Shown: positions 18,892-27,519 of the stretch, one piece after another
Layout: every line of letters starts with the position of its first letter
Position numbering within the stretch: position 1 is the first letter of the stretch
Assembly: GCF_008801475.1 (NCBI RefSeq)
Contig: NZ_VZPP01000010.1
Span: forward strand, 234,809 to 298,808
Length of the DNA stretch: 64,000 bases
Direction: 5' to 3'
Source: Pseudomonas moorei
GTDB taxonomy: Bacteria; Pseudomonadota; Gammaproteobacteria; Pseudomonadales; Pseudomonadaceae
Notes under the pieces: generated by a model
The model's input: only the letters and a program-made list of their open reading frames with translations
What the model was told of the DNA's origin: nothing
Database searches by the model: none
Position numbers and translations under genes: made by a program

Positions 18892-18920
18892 AACGAAGCC
18901 CGCCCAGTGCGGGCTTCGTT
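18892..18920 (+). terminator. Displaced native ssrA terminator
   Basis: AACGAAGCCCGC / GCGGGCTTCGTT forms a 12-bp perfect stem with a 5-base loop, 10 bp after attR. Its distance from the CCA end matches where the ssrA terminator should be in an uninterrupted chromosome. The T run is short. Confidence 0.7.
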
Positions 18921-19178
18921 GCATCTGCACTCTGGAATTCTGCCGTGAGCAGTTGCGGATTCACGCCGATCCCAGCGCCTTTTCAGCAACCTCCCTTTCC
19001 GGCGCTTTGCCAGCGCACCATTCCTTCGATCCCAAGCATCGCCCGATTGGCGCCCCCGCATCAGTGCTGCCGATTGCCCGCATTTTCAGGCCATTAACCT
19101 GGAGGCAGCAGGCACGGCGCTTTCAACTCCTTCTACACTCACTTGGCATACATTCCACACCCTGCCGATAGAGCCCAA

Positions 19179-20585
19179 ATGACGACCCTCAAAGATCGCT
19201 TGAAACAAGGCAAGGACGCTCGCAAGAAATGCTCGCGCAGCGCACAGGCAACGCTGGGTAAAGGCAACCGTGATCCGATTCCGCTGATCAAGGCGTCGAG
19301 CGAGGGGCGGGTCAAGTCGCTGGTCGAATTGCGCTATGGGCGCATGCTGGTCTCACCCTTCACTTTCTTTCGCGGCAATGCATTGCTGCAAGCGCACGAT
19401 CTGGCGGGCACGCCGAACATGGGCCTGGTGTCGCCGATCTGTGGTGACTGTCATTTGATGAATTTCGGCGGCTTTGCCACCCCCGAGCGCAATCTGGTCT
19501 TCAGCGTCAACGACTTCGACGAAGCGCATCCCGGGCCCTGGGAGTGGGACTTGAAACGCCTGGTGGCGAGTTTTCTGGTGGCCGCCCGCGACCTGCGTCA
19601 CGGCAGCTCGGTCGAGGAAACGGTCTGCCATGAAGCGGTGCGCGCTTATCAACAGACCATGCTCGAATGCGCTGAACAAAGCACCCTGGAGACTTGGTAC
19701 GAATCCATTTCCTATGACGACTTGCGCGAACAGGCACGCAAAAGCGCACTTGAGCATGTGGAGCGCGCCATCGAAAAAGCCGAACGTCGCACCCACGCCG
19801 AACTGCTGCCGAAAATCAGCGAGCGTGACGCCCAGGGTCGCCTGGTCATTCGTGATGACTTGCCGGAAATCTTCCACCTGCACGACAACACCACCCTGCT
19901 GGATGCCGAGGATGACTGGCTGCGCCTTTCCGACTGGCAGCCGCTGTATGAAACGTTCATGCGCGACTACCGCGCCACCTTGCAGACTGACCGCCGTGAA
20001 CTGTTGTCACGCTTTCAGGTTCATGACATGGCGTTCAAGGTGGTGGGTGTCGGCAGCGTTGGCACCCGATGCCTGGTGGCTTTGCTGACCGACGAACAAG
20101 AGTTCCCGCTATTTCTGCAATTCAAGGAAGCACGCCGATCCGTGATCGCCAATTACGTCAAAAGCAAGTCACGGACACGGCATGAAGGACAGCGTGTGGT
20201 CGATGGCCAGCGCCTGATGCAATCGGCCAGCGACCTGTTCCTAGGCTGGACCACCGGCCCGAACGGTCGTCATTTCTATGTGCGTCAGTTGCGCGATATG
20301 AAAGTCTCCGCAGAGCTCGAAACGTTCGACGCCGAGACCTTTGCGGCCTACGGCAGGGTCTGTGGTCGTGCCTTGGCCAATGCCCACGCCAAGTCGTCAG
20401 GTTACGCCGCGCATATCACTGGCTACATCGGCAAGGGAGACGCATTGGCTGATGCACTCCACCGATACGCCAAGGGTTATGCCGAACAGAACGAACGCGA
20501 CTTCGTGCGCTTTCAGCAGGCCTGTCGCAAGGGCCGCTTGCGCGCGCGGTCGGAAGCGGATTTTGCGGCAGATCATTTGCCTTAG
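19179..20585 (+). CDS. DUF2252 family protein
   Basis: A 468-residue DUF2252 protein. The family has no assigned function but shows kinase-like signatures. Here they are GDCHLMNFGGF (about residues 97-107), comparable to the HxDxxxxN loop of aminoglycoside-type kinases, and FSVNDFDEAHPGPWEWDLKRL, where DFDE takes the place of the metal-binding aspartate. ATG 19179 was preferred over the frame extension to 19143, which has no ribosome site. No signal peptide or membrane segment. It is the first chromosomal gene after the island. Confidence 0.8.
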   Translation: MTTLKDRLKQGKDARKKCSRSAQATLGKGNRDPIPLIKASSEGRVKSLVELRYGRMLVSPFTFFRGNALLQAHDLAGTPNMGLVSPICGDCHLMNFGGFATPERNLVFSVNDFDEAHPGPWEWDLKRLVASFLVAARDLRHGSSVEETVCHEAVRAYQQTMLECAEQSTLETWYESISYDDLREQARKSALEHVERAIEKAERRTHAELLPKISERDAQGRLVIRDDLPEIFHLHDNTTLLDAEDDWLRLSDWQPLYETFMRDYRATLQTDRRELLSRFQVHDMAFKVVGVGSVGTRCLVALLTDEQEFPLFLQFKEARRSVIANYVKSKSRTRHEGQRVVDGQRLMQSASDLFLGWTTGPNGRHFYVRQLRDMKVSAELETFDAETFAAYGRVCGRALANAHAKSSGYAAHITGYIGKGDALADALHRYAKGYAEQNERDFVRFQQACRKGRLRARSEADFAADHLP

Positions 20586-20687
20586 CCTCGGGGGCGCCGG
20601 CCATCGCCGGACAAATGAACTTTTCTTCACCCCTGGTCCTGGTCGCAACCTGTACATTTCCCTCGCTCATTCAAGAAACTACGGTTT

Positions 20688-20713
20688 GCCCGCCCTCCCG
20701 CGGGCTTTTTTTT
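20688..20713 (+). terminator. Rho-independent terminator after DUF2252 gene
   Basis: GCCCGC / GCGGGC stem with a 6-base loop followed by eight T residues. Confidence 0.85.
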
Positions 20714-20755
20714 GCCTGTAGATTGGTCATCGTCCACCCCAACCCGGAGCGCTCG

Positions 20756-21343
20756 ATGACAATCCTCACCCTGCCGTGCAAACGCGTAACGCTGGCCATC
20801 CTCAGCCCCAGCCAGGCGCCACTGGAAAGCGATTTCTACCAACGCAACCAGGCCCACCTTGCCCCCTGGTCACCGGTTCGGCCTGACGATTACTACAGCC
20901 CGGAAAAAATCCGCTCGCGCCTGGCGCAACAGGCCTTTGCCTTTGAAGACGGCTACGCGGTGCACTTTGCCGTGCTGGAGCGCGGCAGCGAGCAGATGAT
21001 CGGTGCATGCAATTTCAGCGGCATCATTCGTGGGGCATTTCAGGCGTGCTACCTCGGCTATCACATCGACCAATCCCGCCAGGGCCAGGGTTTGATGCAT
21101 GAAGCCCTGCAAGCGGGCATTCGCTACATGTTCGAAACAATGAACCTGCACCGGATCATGGCCAACTACATACCCGACAACGAGCGCAGCGCCCGGCTGC
21201 TGGAGCGCCTGGGTTTCGAGCGCGAAGGCTATGCCAAGGCGTACCTGAACATCGGCGGGCATTGGCAGGATCACGTATTGACTGCGCTGGTCAGCAAGGT
21301 CTACGAAAACCCGGATCAGTGCTGGTCTAGACAGTTATCCTAA
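20756..21343 (+). CDS. RimJ/RimL-type GNAT N-acetyltransferase
   Basis: A 195-residue GNAT-fold acetyltransferase of the RimJ/RimL group, which acetylates N-terminal or side-chain amines of proteins or small molecules using acetyl-CoA. The acetyl-CoA region is seen as LGYHIDQSRQGQGLMHEALQAGIRYMF, and the family ending as NLHRIMANYIPDNERSARLLERLGFEREG. The start follows CCGGAG. The substrate cannot be inferred. The frame stays open upstream across the terminator, which argues for the 20756 start. Confidence 0.85.
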   Translation: MTILTLPCKRVTLAILSPSQAPLESDFYQRNQAHLAPWSPVRPDDYYSPEKIRSRLAQQAFAFEDGYAVHFAVLERGSEQMIGACNFSGIIRGAFQACYLGYHIDQSRQGQGLMHEALQAGIRYMFETMNLHRIMANYIPDNERSARLLERLGFEREGYAKAYLNIGGHWQDHVLTALVSKVYENPDQCWSRQLS

Positions 21344-21385
21344 GCTTTCACACCGCGTTCACGTTTTGTTAAGGATTCGCTTCGT

Positions 21386-22867
21386 ATGCTCGGCGCTCGT
21401 ACTCCTTTCCCGGTCGCCGAAAAATCCATGTCACGCTCCACTTCCTCACTGTTCTTGCTTGCCGCGTTGCTGTTCTTCTTCGCACTGGGCAATCACCAGT
21501 TGCAAGGTTCCGCCGAGGCTCGAGTCGCCGGCATTGCCATGGAAATGCACCTGGACAACGACTGGGTGACCCCTCGCCTGTTCGGCGAACCCTTCCTGGA
21601 AAAACCGCCCCTGAGTCTATGGCTCGACGCCAAGGCAATCGGCGCATTTGGCAGCACACCCTGGGCGGTACGGCTGACCTCGGCCTGCGCCGGGCTACTC
21701 AGCGTGATGCTGTTGTTCACGATGCTGCGGCGGTTCGGCCGGCCGACAATCCTTGCCTGGACTGCTGCTCTTCTGCTGGCGACCATGGCCAGTTACTGGA
21801 GTAACGTGCGCAGCGTCGGCGAAGACGCGTTGCTCGCCCTCGGCGTGACGCTGACGCTACTGGCGTTCTTCCAGGACCACAGACAATCGAGCCTGGGCAA
21901 TGCGCTGTTGTTCGCCCTGGGCATCGCCATCGCTACCTTGAGCAAAGGCATCCTGGGGCTGGCGATGCCGGGGGTGGTGATCTTCGCCTTTTTGCTGGCA
22001 GAAAGCCTGATGGACAAGCGTCTGTACCTCTCGCACTGGCTACGTCCGGGGCTGCTGACAATGCTGGGGTTGCTGCCACTGATGATCTGGCTGGCGCTGC
22101 TGTATCAGCGCGGCGGCATCCAGGCAGTGACGGAACTGCTGCTGACCAACAGCGTCGGACGCTTCAGTGGCTCCTTCGTGGAAGCCGGTCATCACGAACC
22201 GTTCTACTACTATCTGGCCAAACTGCCCCAGGCGTTTTTGCCCTGGAACATTCTGGTGTACCTGGGGTTGTGGCATTTCCGCAAAAGCCTGATGGCCAAC
22301 CGTTACCTGCTGTTCTTCACCCTGTGGCTCCTGGCCCAGTTCGTCATGCTGACGCTGGCGTCGACTAAACGCACGGTGTACCTGATGTCGATGACACCGG
22401 CGGCGGCTGTCATCGCCGCCGAGTATGCGAGCGCCCTGTACGCAAAACTGAAGGCCCGGCAAGACTTCTCGCCCCTGGTGAGCAGCATTATCCGGCATCG
22501 TCGCAGCGTCGCGGTTGGCACGCTGTCCGTGGTGATTGCCACCTACCTCGCCGATGCACAATGGGCGCTACCCCACGCCGATCGCACATTGTCGTTCCTG
22601 CCACTGACCGAGCAGATCCGGACCCTGCAGGCCAACGGTCAGCACGTCGCGCTGTATCAGGCCAGCGAACGCCTGGGCGGCGCCAGCGTGTTCTATACCC
22701 ACCGCGTGCTCAAAGGACTGGATACCGAGGCGCAGCTGCATGAGTTCCTGACGGCGTCGCCTTCCAACGTAGCGGTCATGGCTGCCGATGCAGAACCGCC
22801 CGCACCATTGAAAGTGCTTAAATCCATGATGGTCGGGCAACAGCAATACTTCTTTGTCGGGCAGTGA
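21386..22867 (+). CDS. GT39 (ArnT/PMT-like) glycosyltransferase, inner membrane
   Basis: A 493-residue multi-spanning glycosyltransferase of the ArnT/PMT_2 family, which moves sugars from undecaprenyl-phosphate carriers to lipid A or other envelope acceptors on the periplasmic side. The signature first loop DNDWVTPRLFGEPFLEKPPL follows TM1, and about ten further hydrophobic segments are visible. It is shorter than typical ArnT (about 550), and no arnBCAD genes are nearby, so the donor need not be aminoarabinose. AAGGA lies 10 bp before ATG 21386; ATG 21428 is an alternative. PAP2 and Ais-like phosphatase genes follow on the opposite strand. Confidence 0.8.
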   Translation: MLGARTPFPVAEKSMSRSTSSLFLLAALLFFFALGNHQLQGSAEARVAGIAMEMHLDNDWVTPRLFGEPFLEKPPLSLWLDAKAIGAFGSTPWAVRLTSACAGLLSVMLLFTMLRRFGRPTILAWTAALLLATMASYWSNVRSVGEDALLALGVTLTLLAFFQDHRQSSLGNALLFALGIAIATLSKGILGLAMPGVVIFAFLLAESLMDKRLYLSHWLRPGLLTMLGLLPLMIWLALLYQRGGIQAVTELLLTNSVGRFSGSFVEAGHHEPFYYYLAKLPQAFLPWNILVYLGLWHFRKSLMANRYLLFFTLWLLAQFVMLTLASTKRTVYLMSMTPAAAVIAAEYASALYAKLKARQDFSPLVSSIIRHRRSVAVGTLSVVIATYLADAQWALPHADRTLSFLPLTEQIRTLQANGQHVALYQASERLGGASVFYTHRVLKGLDTEAQLHEFLTASPSNVAVMAADAEPPAPLKVLKSMMVGQQQYFFVGQ

Positions 22868-22904
22868 GCTCATTCGCGAAGATAATGTCCCGGAAAACAA
22901 AAAA

Positions 22905-22938
22905 AACCGTGCCCCTTGGGGATCACGGTTTTTTTTAT
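22905..22938. terminator. Bidirectional terminator between GT39 and PAP2 genes
   Basis: AACCGTG ... CACGGTT with an inner CCCC/GGGG pairing, preceded by A residues and followed by T residues, so it can stop transcripts from both convergent genes. Confidence 0.85.
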
Positions 22939-22951
22939 CCGACGCCTGAAA

Positions 22952-23782
22952 TTAACTGGCCGTCTGAACCTGCGCTACTCCTGCCCGCCGTTCATGCTTT
23001 TGCAGAACCGGCTGATCCAGCCGCGCTCGGCCGTAAAACGCCAGCGCCGTCAGCAAACACGCCAGCCATACGAAGATCCCGGCCCAGAGGGTGTGGGACA
23101 TGTAGTGCCAGCCCTGCAGCACTCGCGTGGTGCCGTAGACGAAACCCAGCAGCAGCGACCCGTACATCACCGCCTTGGAAAAGCGCCACTGGTAGCGACG
23201 TGCAACGAAATACAGCGCCAGCATGGTAAAGCCCCCGGAGGCATGGCCACCCGGCCAGCAGCGGCCGTCGCCTGCTTCCCTGAACAGCTGGAAATTCTCG
23301 TACCACTCGACGTGGGCGATCTTTCCACCGTAGAGCGTCGTTTCAATCGGGCAGTACACGCTGGTATGCGACTTGAGGAAATGAATCACCCCGGTGCAAA
23401 TCGCGAACGCGAACACCACAAACAGAAAATCCCGACGATGGTCCCTGGCAAATCGAAGCACAGGGGCGGCTTTGGTCCGCTCCAGGAAGTTGCCCAGACG
23501 AGGACGTTTCGGCGGATTGAGCAACGGCCAGACAAACGACAGGATTGCCCCAATCAGCGCAATTTCAGCGGTCCAGTTGGGAATGATCCGCGCCCATTTG
23601 TGGGTCAGCTTTTCAAAGAAGTGAATGTGGTCGATCGGGAAGGTTTGGGTAATCGGATCAAAGAACAGATTGCTGAACGCGAGGTCGATTGACGTCATGT
23701 CGAACATCAGGAAAACCACGGCCGCGCAGGCCAGGGGAATGCCGAAATTCAGCCAGTAAAAACGGTGGGAAGTACTCTGCAT
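22952..23782 (-). CDS. PAP2-family membrane phosphatase
   Basis: A 276-residue inner membrane phosphatase of the PAP2 superfamily, related to lipid A 1-/4'-phosphatases and undecaprenyl-pyrophosphate phosphatases. About six hydrophobic helices are visible. The three phosphatase motifs are present in variant form: KSHTSVYCP (motif 1), CWPGGHASGGF (motif 2) and TTRVLQGWHYMSH (motif 3). It converges on the GT39 gene and is followed in the same direction upstream by an Ais-like phosphatase gene, consistent with envelope phosphate remodelling. Confidence 0.82.
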   Translation of the reverse strand: MQSTSHRFYWLNFGIPLACAAVVFLMFDMTSIDLAFSNLFFDPITQTFPIDHIHFFEKLTHKWARIIPNWTAEIALIGAILSFVWPLLNPPKRPRLGNFLERTKAAPVLRFARDHRRDFLFVVFAFAICTGVIHFLKSHTSVYCPIETTLYGGKIAHVEWYENFQLFREAGDGRCWPGGHASGGFTMLALYFVARRYQWRFSKAVMYGSLLLGFVYGTTRVLQGWHYMSHTLWAGIFVWLACLLTALAFYGRARLDQPVLQKHERRAGVAQVQTAS

Positions 23783-23808
23783 CGTGTGTCCTGATCAAAA
23801 AGATGAAT

Positions 23809-24480
23809 TCATTTGCCCGTCACCGATTGCCAGTCCGCGGCGTCGATGAAGCCCAGCATGCGAGGTGTCTGTGGCGTTTCAGCGGAAATAAACAACGACG
23901 CGCCGTAGCCCAAAGTGGAGCCTGACAACTTGAGGTCTTTCTCGAGCTGCTCCATGCATTCGCTGTGGGTCACCAGAATCAGATTGCGTCCTGCCACTTT
24001 GTGCGCCAAAGCGTCGCGCAGCATAGTGCCCTTGCAGCTGATCAGCCAGTCCTCACCGGTGCCGACCTTGTTGAACATGTAGGCCGCTGTCTGTGCTGTT
24101 CGCAGCATTGGGCTGTTGTAGATGTCAGCCTTGCTCAGTCCCAACTGCTCGAAGTGCGCACCGACCTCCACCGCGACACTACGCGAACGGTCGGTTATGC
24201 CATCGTTGCCCACCAGACAGGCGGCGCTTGAGTGATCACAACGTTCAACATGGCGTACCAGCACGATCATGTCGCCCTTGGCCCAGCCCGCCAGCAACGC
24301 CTGGGCACCGGCCACATTACCATTGGCCAGGTCCGGCACGGCGGCGGGCCGCAGGAGCAATATTGTCAGGGGTATCACCAGCAACGCCGAGGCCAGCACC
24401 ACGATTGCATTGCGATAACGGGCCAGACGGCTCAGATCGATCGAGCGCTTTACGCCGAAAAGACTCAGTCTCAATTCCAT
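23809..24480 (-). CDS. Ais/PmrG-like histidine phosphatase, membrane-anchored
   Basis: A 223-residue histidine-phosphatase (phosphoglycerate-mutase fold) with an N-terminal signal anchor (NAIVVLASALLVIPLTILLL) that would place the catalytic part in the periplasm. The catalytic motif VLVRHVERCDHSSAACL closely resembles that of Ais/PmrG, the phosphatase acting on LPS core heptose(II) phosphate; VTHSECME supplies the second histidine. ATG 24480 was chosen over a TTG at 24522 upstream. It lies 26 bp before the PAP2 gene, probably one transcript. The substrate is inferred from family resemblance. Confidence 0.72.
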   Translation of the reverse strand: MELRLSLFGVKRSIDLSRLARYRNAIVVLASALLVIPLTILLLRPAAVPDLANGNVAGAQALLAGWAKGDMIVLVRHVERCDHSSAACLVGNDGITDRSRSVAVEVGAHFEQLGLSKADIYNSPMLRTAQTAAYMFNKVGTGEDWLISCKGTMLRDALAHKVAGRNLILVTHSECMEQLEKDLKLSGSTLGYGASLFISAETPQTPRMLGFIDAADWQSVTGK

Positions 24481-24736
24481 ATCAGGCCGCCTCGCCGGCA
24501 TGCACCACTCAAAATAATGCAAGAGCGTAGAGAGGTGGGCGTCGACTCAAAGTGAAACGATTGTGAAAAAAAGCTTAAAACCCTGCAAAAACCTTGTTAC
24601 AGAATCCCCTGAAAAATCCTTTCAGCTCTCATGTTTGCGGCCGATAAACACCTGCTACACCGCTTGCTGGCCCTAAAAACAACAATCTTCCAGCCAACCG
24701 ACGATCAAGAAGCAACACGTTCCTGGAGGAATTTTG

Positions 24737-26656
24737 ATGAATAGCTGGTTCGGCAACATCAGCGTGAACCTGAAACTGGGCCTGGGCTTTGGCCTGGTCC
24801 TCGCCTTGACCTGCGTGCTCGCCCTCACCGGCTGGACCAGCCTGGGCAGTTTGATTGACCGCAGCAACTGGATGAGCGACATCACCCAGCTCAACGCCAG
24901 TCTGACCAAACTACGGGTCGCGCGCCTGCAATACATGCTGACCAACGGCGACGAAACCACCGCGCAAAGCGTGCAGACCACCCTCGAAGCCTTTTCCGCT
25001 CAACAACAAGCGCTGCTGGTGAAGTTCAAGAGCCCGGAAAACCTCAAATTGCTCAAAGAGCAAGGCGCCGTCATCGACGCCTACAAGACGTCCCTGAACA
25101 AGATGCGTGGCGCCTACCGCGCCGGCAACAGCGCCCGCGATGCCATGACCGCCAATGCCGAAACCGCCAACACGCTGATCAACGACCTCAACACCCGCGT
25201 GCAACAACTGCCCCCGAGCGATCAGCGCTTCGAACAGTTCCAGGCCATCACCGCTGCCAGGGAAGCCTTCTTGCTGGCCCGCTACGAAGTACGTGGCTAC
25301 ACCGCGACCACTAATGCCGACACCGAGCAAAAAGCCGTCGCCCAGCTGGATGCCGCCATCGCCAGCCTGAAACAGCTCAACGTGCATTTCGCCGACGTAG
25401 AGCCAGATGCCCTGCATCGACTGGAAACCGCCCTGGGCAACTACCGCAGCGCGTTACAAGCCTACAAAACCGCGAGTAACGAGGTGGTGCAGGCACGCAA
25501 GGAAATGACCGAAGAGGGTGCCGCCATCGTCAGCCTCAGCGATGCGCTGTACCAGATTCAACTCGACCGACGTGATGCCGAAAGCGCCAAGGCCCGCACC
25601 CTGCAACTGGTCAGCACGTTGCTGGCATTGTTGGTCGGTGTCATTGCCGCCGTCATCATCACCCGGCAGATCACTGGCCCGCTGCGCGACACACTGGCCG
25701 TGGTCGATCGCATCGCCAGCGGCGACTTGACCCACGACGTCCGGGTGACACGCCGCGATGAACTGGGCGTGTTGCAGCAAGGCATCGCGCGCATGGGCGT
25801 AACCCTGCGCGACCTGATCAGCGGCATCCGCGATGGCGTCACCCAGATCGCCAGCGCCGCCGAGGAATTATCGGCCGTGACCGAACAGACCAGCGCCGGG
25901 GTCAACAGCCAGAAAGTTGAAACCGATCAGGTCGCCACCGCCATGCACGAAATGACCGCCACCGTGCAGGAAGTCGCACGCAATGCCGAGCATGCTTCGC
26001 AAGCGGCAGCCGCGGCCGATGGCGAAGCTCGCGAAGGTGACAAAGTGGTCGGCGAAGCCATTGCCCAGATCGAACGCCTGGCCAGCGAAGTGGTGCGCTC
26101 CACCGAAGCCATGAGCGTGCTGCAACAGGAAAGCGACAAGATCGGCAGCGTCATGGACGTGATCAAGGCCGTCGCCGAACAGACCAACCTGCTGGCACTC
26201 AATGCCGCCATTGAAGCGGCACGTGCTGGTGAAGCCGGACGTGGTTTTGCCGTGGTGGCCGACGAAGTCCGCGGCCTGGCCCAGCGCACACAGAAATCCA
26301 CCGAAGAAATCGAAGGTTTGGTGGCGGGTCTGCAGAACGGTACCCAGCAAGTGGCGATGGTGATGAACAACAGCCGTGTCCTGACCGACAGCAGCGTGGC
26401 CCTGACCCGCAAGGCCGGCGCCTCACTGGAAAGCATCACCCGCACGGTGTCCAACATTCAGTCGATGAACCAGCAGATCGCAGCCGCCGCCGAACAGCAA
26501 AGCGCCGTGGCCGAAGAGATCAGCCGCAGCATCATCAACGTGCGCGATGTGTCCGAACAGACGGCTGCGGCCAGCGACGAAACGGCAGCATCCAGTATTG
26601 AACTGGCGCGCTTGGGGAATCAGTTGCAGGCGATGGTGAGCCACTTCCGCGTCTGA
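24737..26656 (+). CDS. Methyl-accepting chemotaxis protein with HBM-type sensor
   Basis: A 639-residue transmembrane chemoreceptor. TM1 covers about residues 12-32, then a periplasmic all-helical domain of about 255 residues matches the helical bimodular (HBM) sensor in length and composition. TM2 is near 290-310, followed by HAMP and a signalling domain with the highly conserved hairpin tip EQTNLLALNAAIEAARAGEAGRGFAVVADEVR. HBM receptors of Pseudomonas often bind TCA-cycle acids; the ligand here cannot be told. GGAGGAA lies 5 bp upstream. A monocistronic gene with a REPIN behind it. Confidence 0.9.
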   Translation: MNSWFGNISVNLKLGLGFGLVLALTCVLALTGWTSLGSLIDRSNWMSDITQLNASLTKLRVARLQYMLTNGDETTAQSVQTTLEAFSAQQQALLVKFKSPENLKLLKEQGAVIDAYKTSLNKMRGAYRAGNSARDAMTANAETANTLINDLNTRVQQLPPSDQRFEQFQAITAAREAFLLARYEVRGYTATTNADTEQKAVAQLDAAIASLKQLNVHFADVEPDALHRLETALGNYRSALQAYKTASNEVVQARKEMTEEGAAIVSLSDALYQIQLDRRDAESAKARTLQLVSTLLALLVGVIAAVIITRQITGPLRDTLAVVDRIASGDLTHDVRVTRRDELGVLQQGIARMGVTLRDLISGIRDGVTQIASAAEELSAVTEQTSAGVNSQKVETDQVATAMHEMTATVQEVARNAEHASQAAAAADGEAREGDKVVGEAIAQIERLASEVVRSTEAMSVLQQESDKIGSVMDVIKAVAEQTNLLALNAAIEAARAGEAGRGFAVVADEVRGLAQRTQKSTEEIEGLVAGLQNGTQQVAMVMNNSRVLTDSSVALTRKAGASLESITRTVSNIQSMNQQIAAAAEQQSAVAEEISRSIINVRDVSEQTAAASDETAASSIELARLGNQLQAMVSHFRV

Positions 26657-26682
26657 CGTACGCTCAGCGCTGAATCAACGAC

Positions 26683-26751
26683 CAATCGCGGGCAAGCCCG
26701 CTCCCACAGGTATTCACCGAGCCCTTTGGGGAGCGAGCCCGCTCGCGATGG
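26683..26751. repeat. REPIN (inverted REP pair)
   Basis: A REP of the form TCGCGGGCAAGCCCGCTCCCACAGG is followed by an inverted partner GGAGCGAGCCCGCTCGCGATGG, about 70 bp in all, between the chemoreceptor and fitB genes. Confidence 0.8.
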
Positions 26752-26775
26752 CGATCTGAGGGGCAATGAAAACAC

Positions 26776-27195
26776 TCAGGCTTCCCACGGATTCATCACT
26801 TCCAGTCCGGAAAACTCGAAGTCCCGAACATTACGAGTAGCAATCGGAGCCCTGTGGATTCGGCAGATAGCGGCAATCTGCGCATCAGCCATCGACGCAG
26901 TACGCCCCTTGGCTTCACATCCTGCCACGAGCGTCGCGTACTCGACCGCAGCATGAACATCAAAGGGCAAAATCCTTCCGGCAAAGTCTTCTTCAAACAT
27001 TGCCATCGCATGGGATTCGAGCTTTTGTTTGCGCTTGCCGGAAGGGAGCCTGGCGATGCCGTGGAGAATTTCCGCCACGGTAATGGCGCTGATTGCCAGC
27101 TCCATCGCAGGTTGTGCATCAACCCAGGCAAGCACTTGGGTGTCAGGTTCGACTCGCATGAACTCTGCAAGCACATTCGTATCGAGCACGATCAT
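26776..27195 (-). CDS. fitB: FitB/VapC-type PIN-domain toxin
   Basis: A 139-residue PIN-domain ribonuclease, toxin of a FitAB-type module. The N terminus MIVLDTNVLAEFM carries the first acidic residue, ITVAEILHGIARLP the conserved Glu and the FitB-type signature, and SMADAQIAAICRIH the next acidic group; ATRNVRDFEFSGLEVMNPW is the usual ending. The start overlaps the antitoxin stop by 4 bp. Such proteins bind their antitoxin and the operator DNA as a complex. The symbol reflects family resemblance. Confidence 0.88.
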   Translation of the reverse strand: MIVLDTNVLAEFMRVEPDTQVLAWVDAQPAMELAISAITVAEILHGIARLPSGKRKQKLESHAMAMFEEDFAGRILPFDVHAAVEYATLVAGCEAKGRTASMADAQIAAICRIHRAPIATRNVRDFEFSGLEVMNPWEA

Positions 27196-27437
27196 TCGGA
27201 GAAATCCACAGCGCTCGCTTTTTCATGCCGCTCTGGCAAATCGAGTTCAACACCGCCGCACACTCTGAACCGATCACGAATTCTACTGCCGAGCCCTCCC
27301 GCACGATCGATGGTAGCCAATGCTCTTCCCAAAATCAGGCGAGCTTCTTCTTCCATCGAGTGTCCGTTATGGGCCGCCGCAATGCGTAGCTGTTCTTTAA
27401 TCTGATCGTCGAGGTTTCGAATAGTGATGCTGGCCAT
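27192..27437 (-). CDS. fitA: FitA-type ribbon-helix-helix antitoxin
   Basis: An 81-residue antitoxin. The N-terminal ribbon-helix-helix domain (ASITIRNLDDQIKEQLRIAAAHNGHSMEEEARLIL) binds DNA, and the C-terminal tail (about residues 50-81) should wrap the toxin active site. ATG 27437 is preceded by GGAGG 5 bp upstream; the frame extends to 27464 across the operator palindrome, which argues against an earlier start. Translationally coupled to the toxin and probably autoregulated by the palindrome at 27445-27474. Confidence 0.88.
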   Translation of the reverse strand: MASITIRNLDDQIKEQLRIAAAHNGHSMEEEARLILGRALATIDRAGGLGSRIRDRFRVCGGVELDLPERHEKASAVDFSE

Positions 27438-27444
27438 GATGCCT

Positions 27445-27474
27445 CCTGCAATCAATGAAATCATTGATTGCAGG
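27445..27474. promoter_or_regulatory. Palindromic operator of fitAB
   Basis: A perfect inverted repeat with 14-bp arms (CCTGCAATCAATGA and its complement) around a central AA, placed just upstream of and overlapping the fitA ribosome binding site. This fits an autoregulatory FitAB binding site. Confidence 0.75.
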
Positions 27475-27519
27475 CTAGCACATCATGATTCAGTAAACAT
27501 TGCCGGCCGCTGGATGGCT

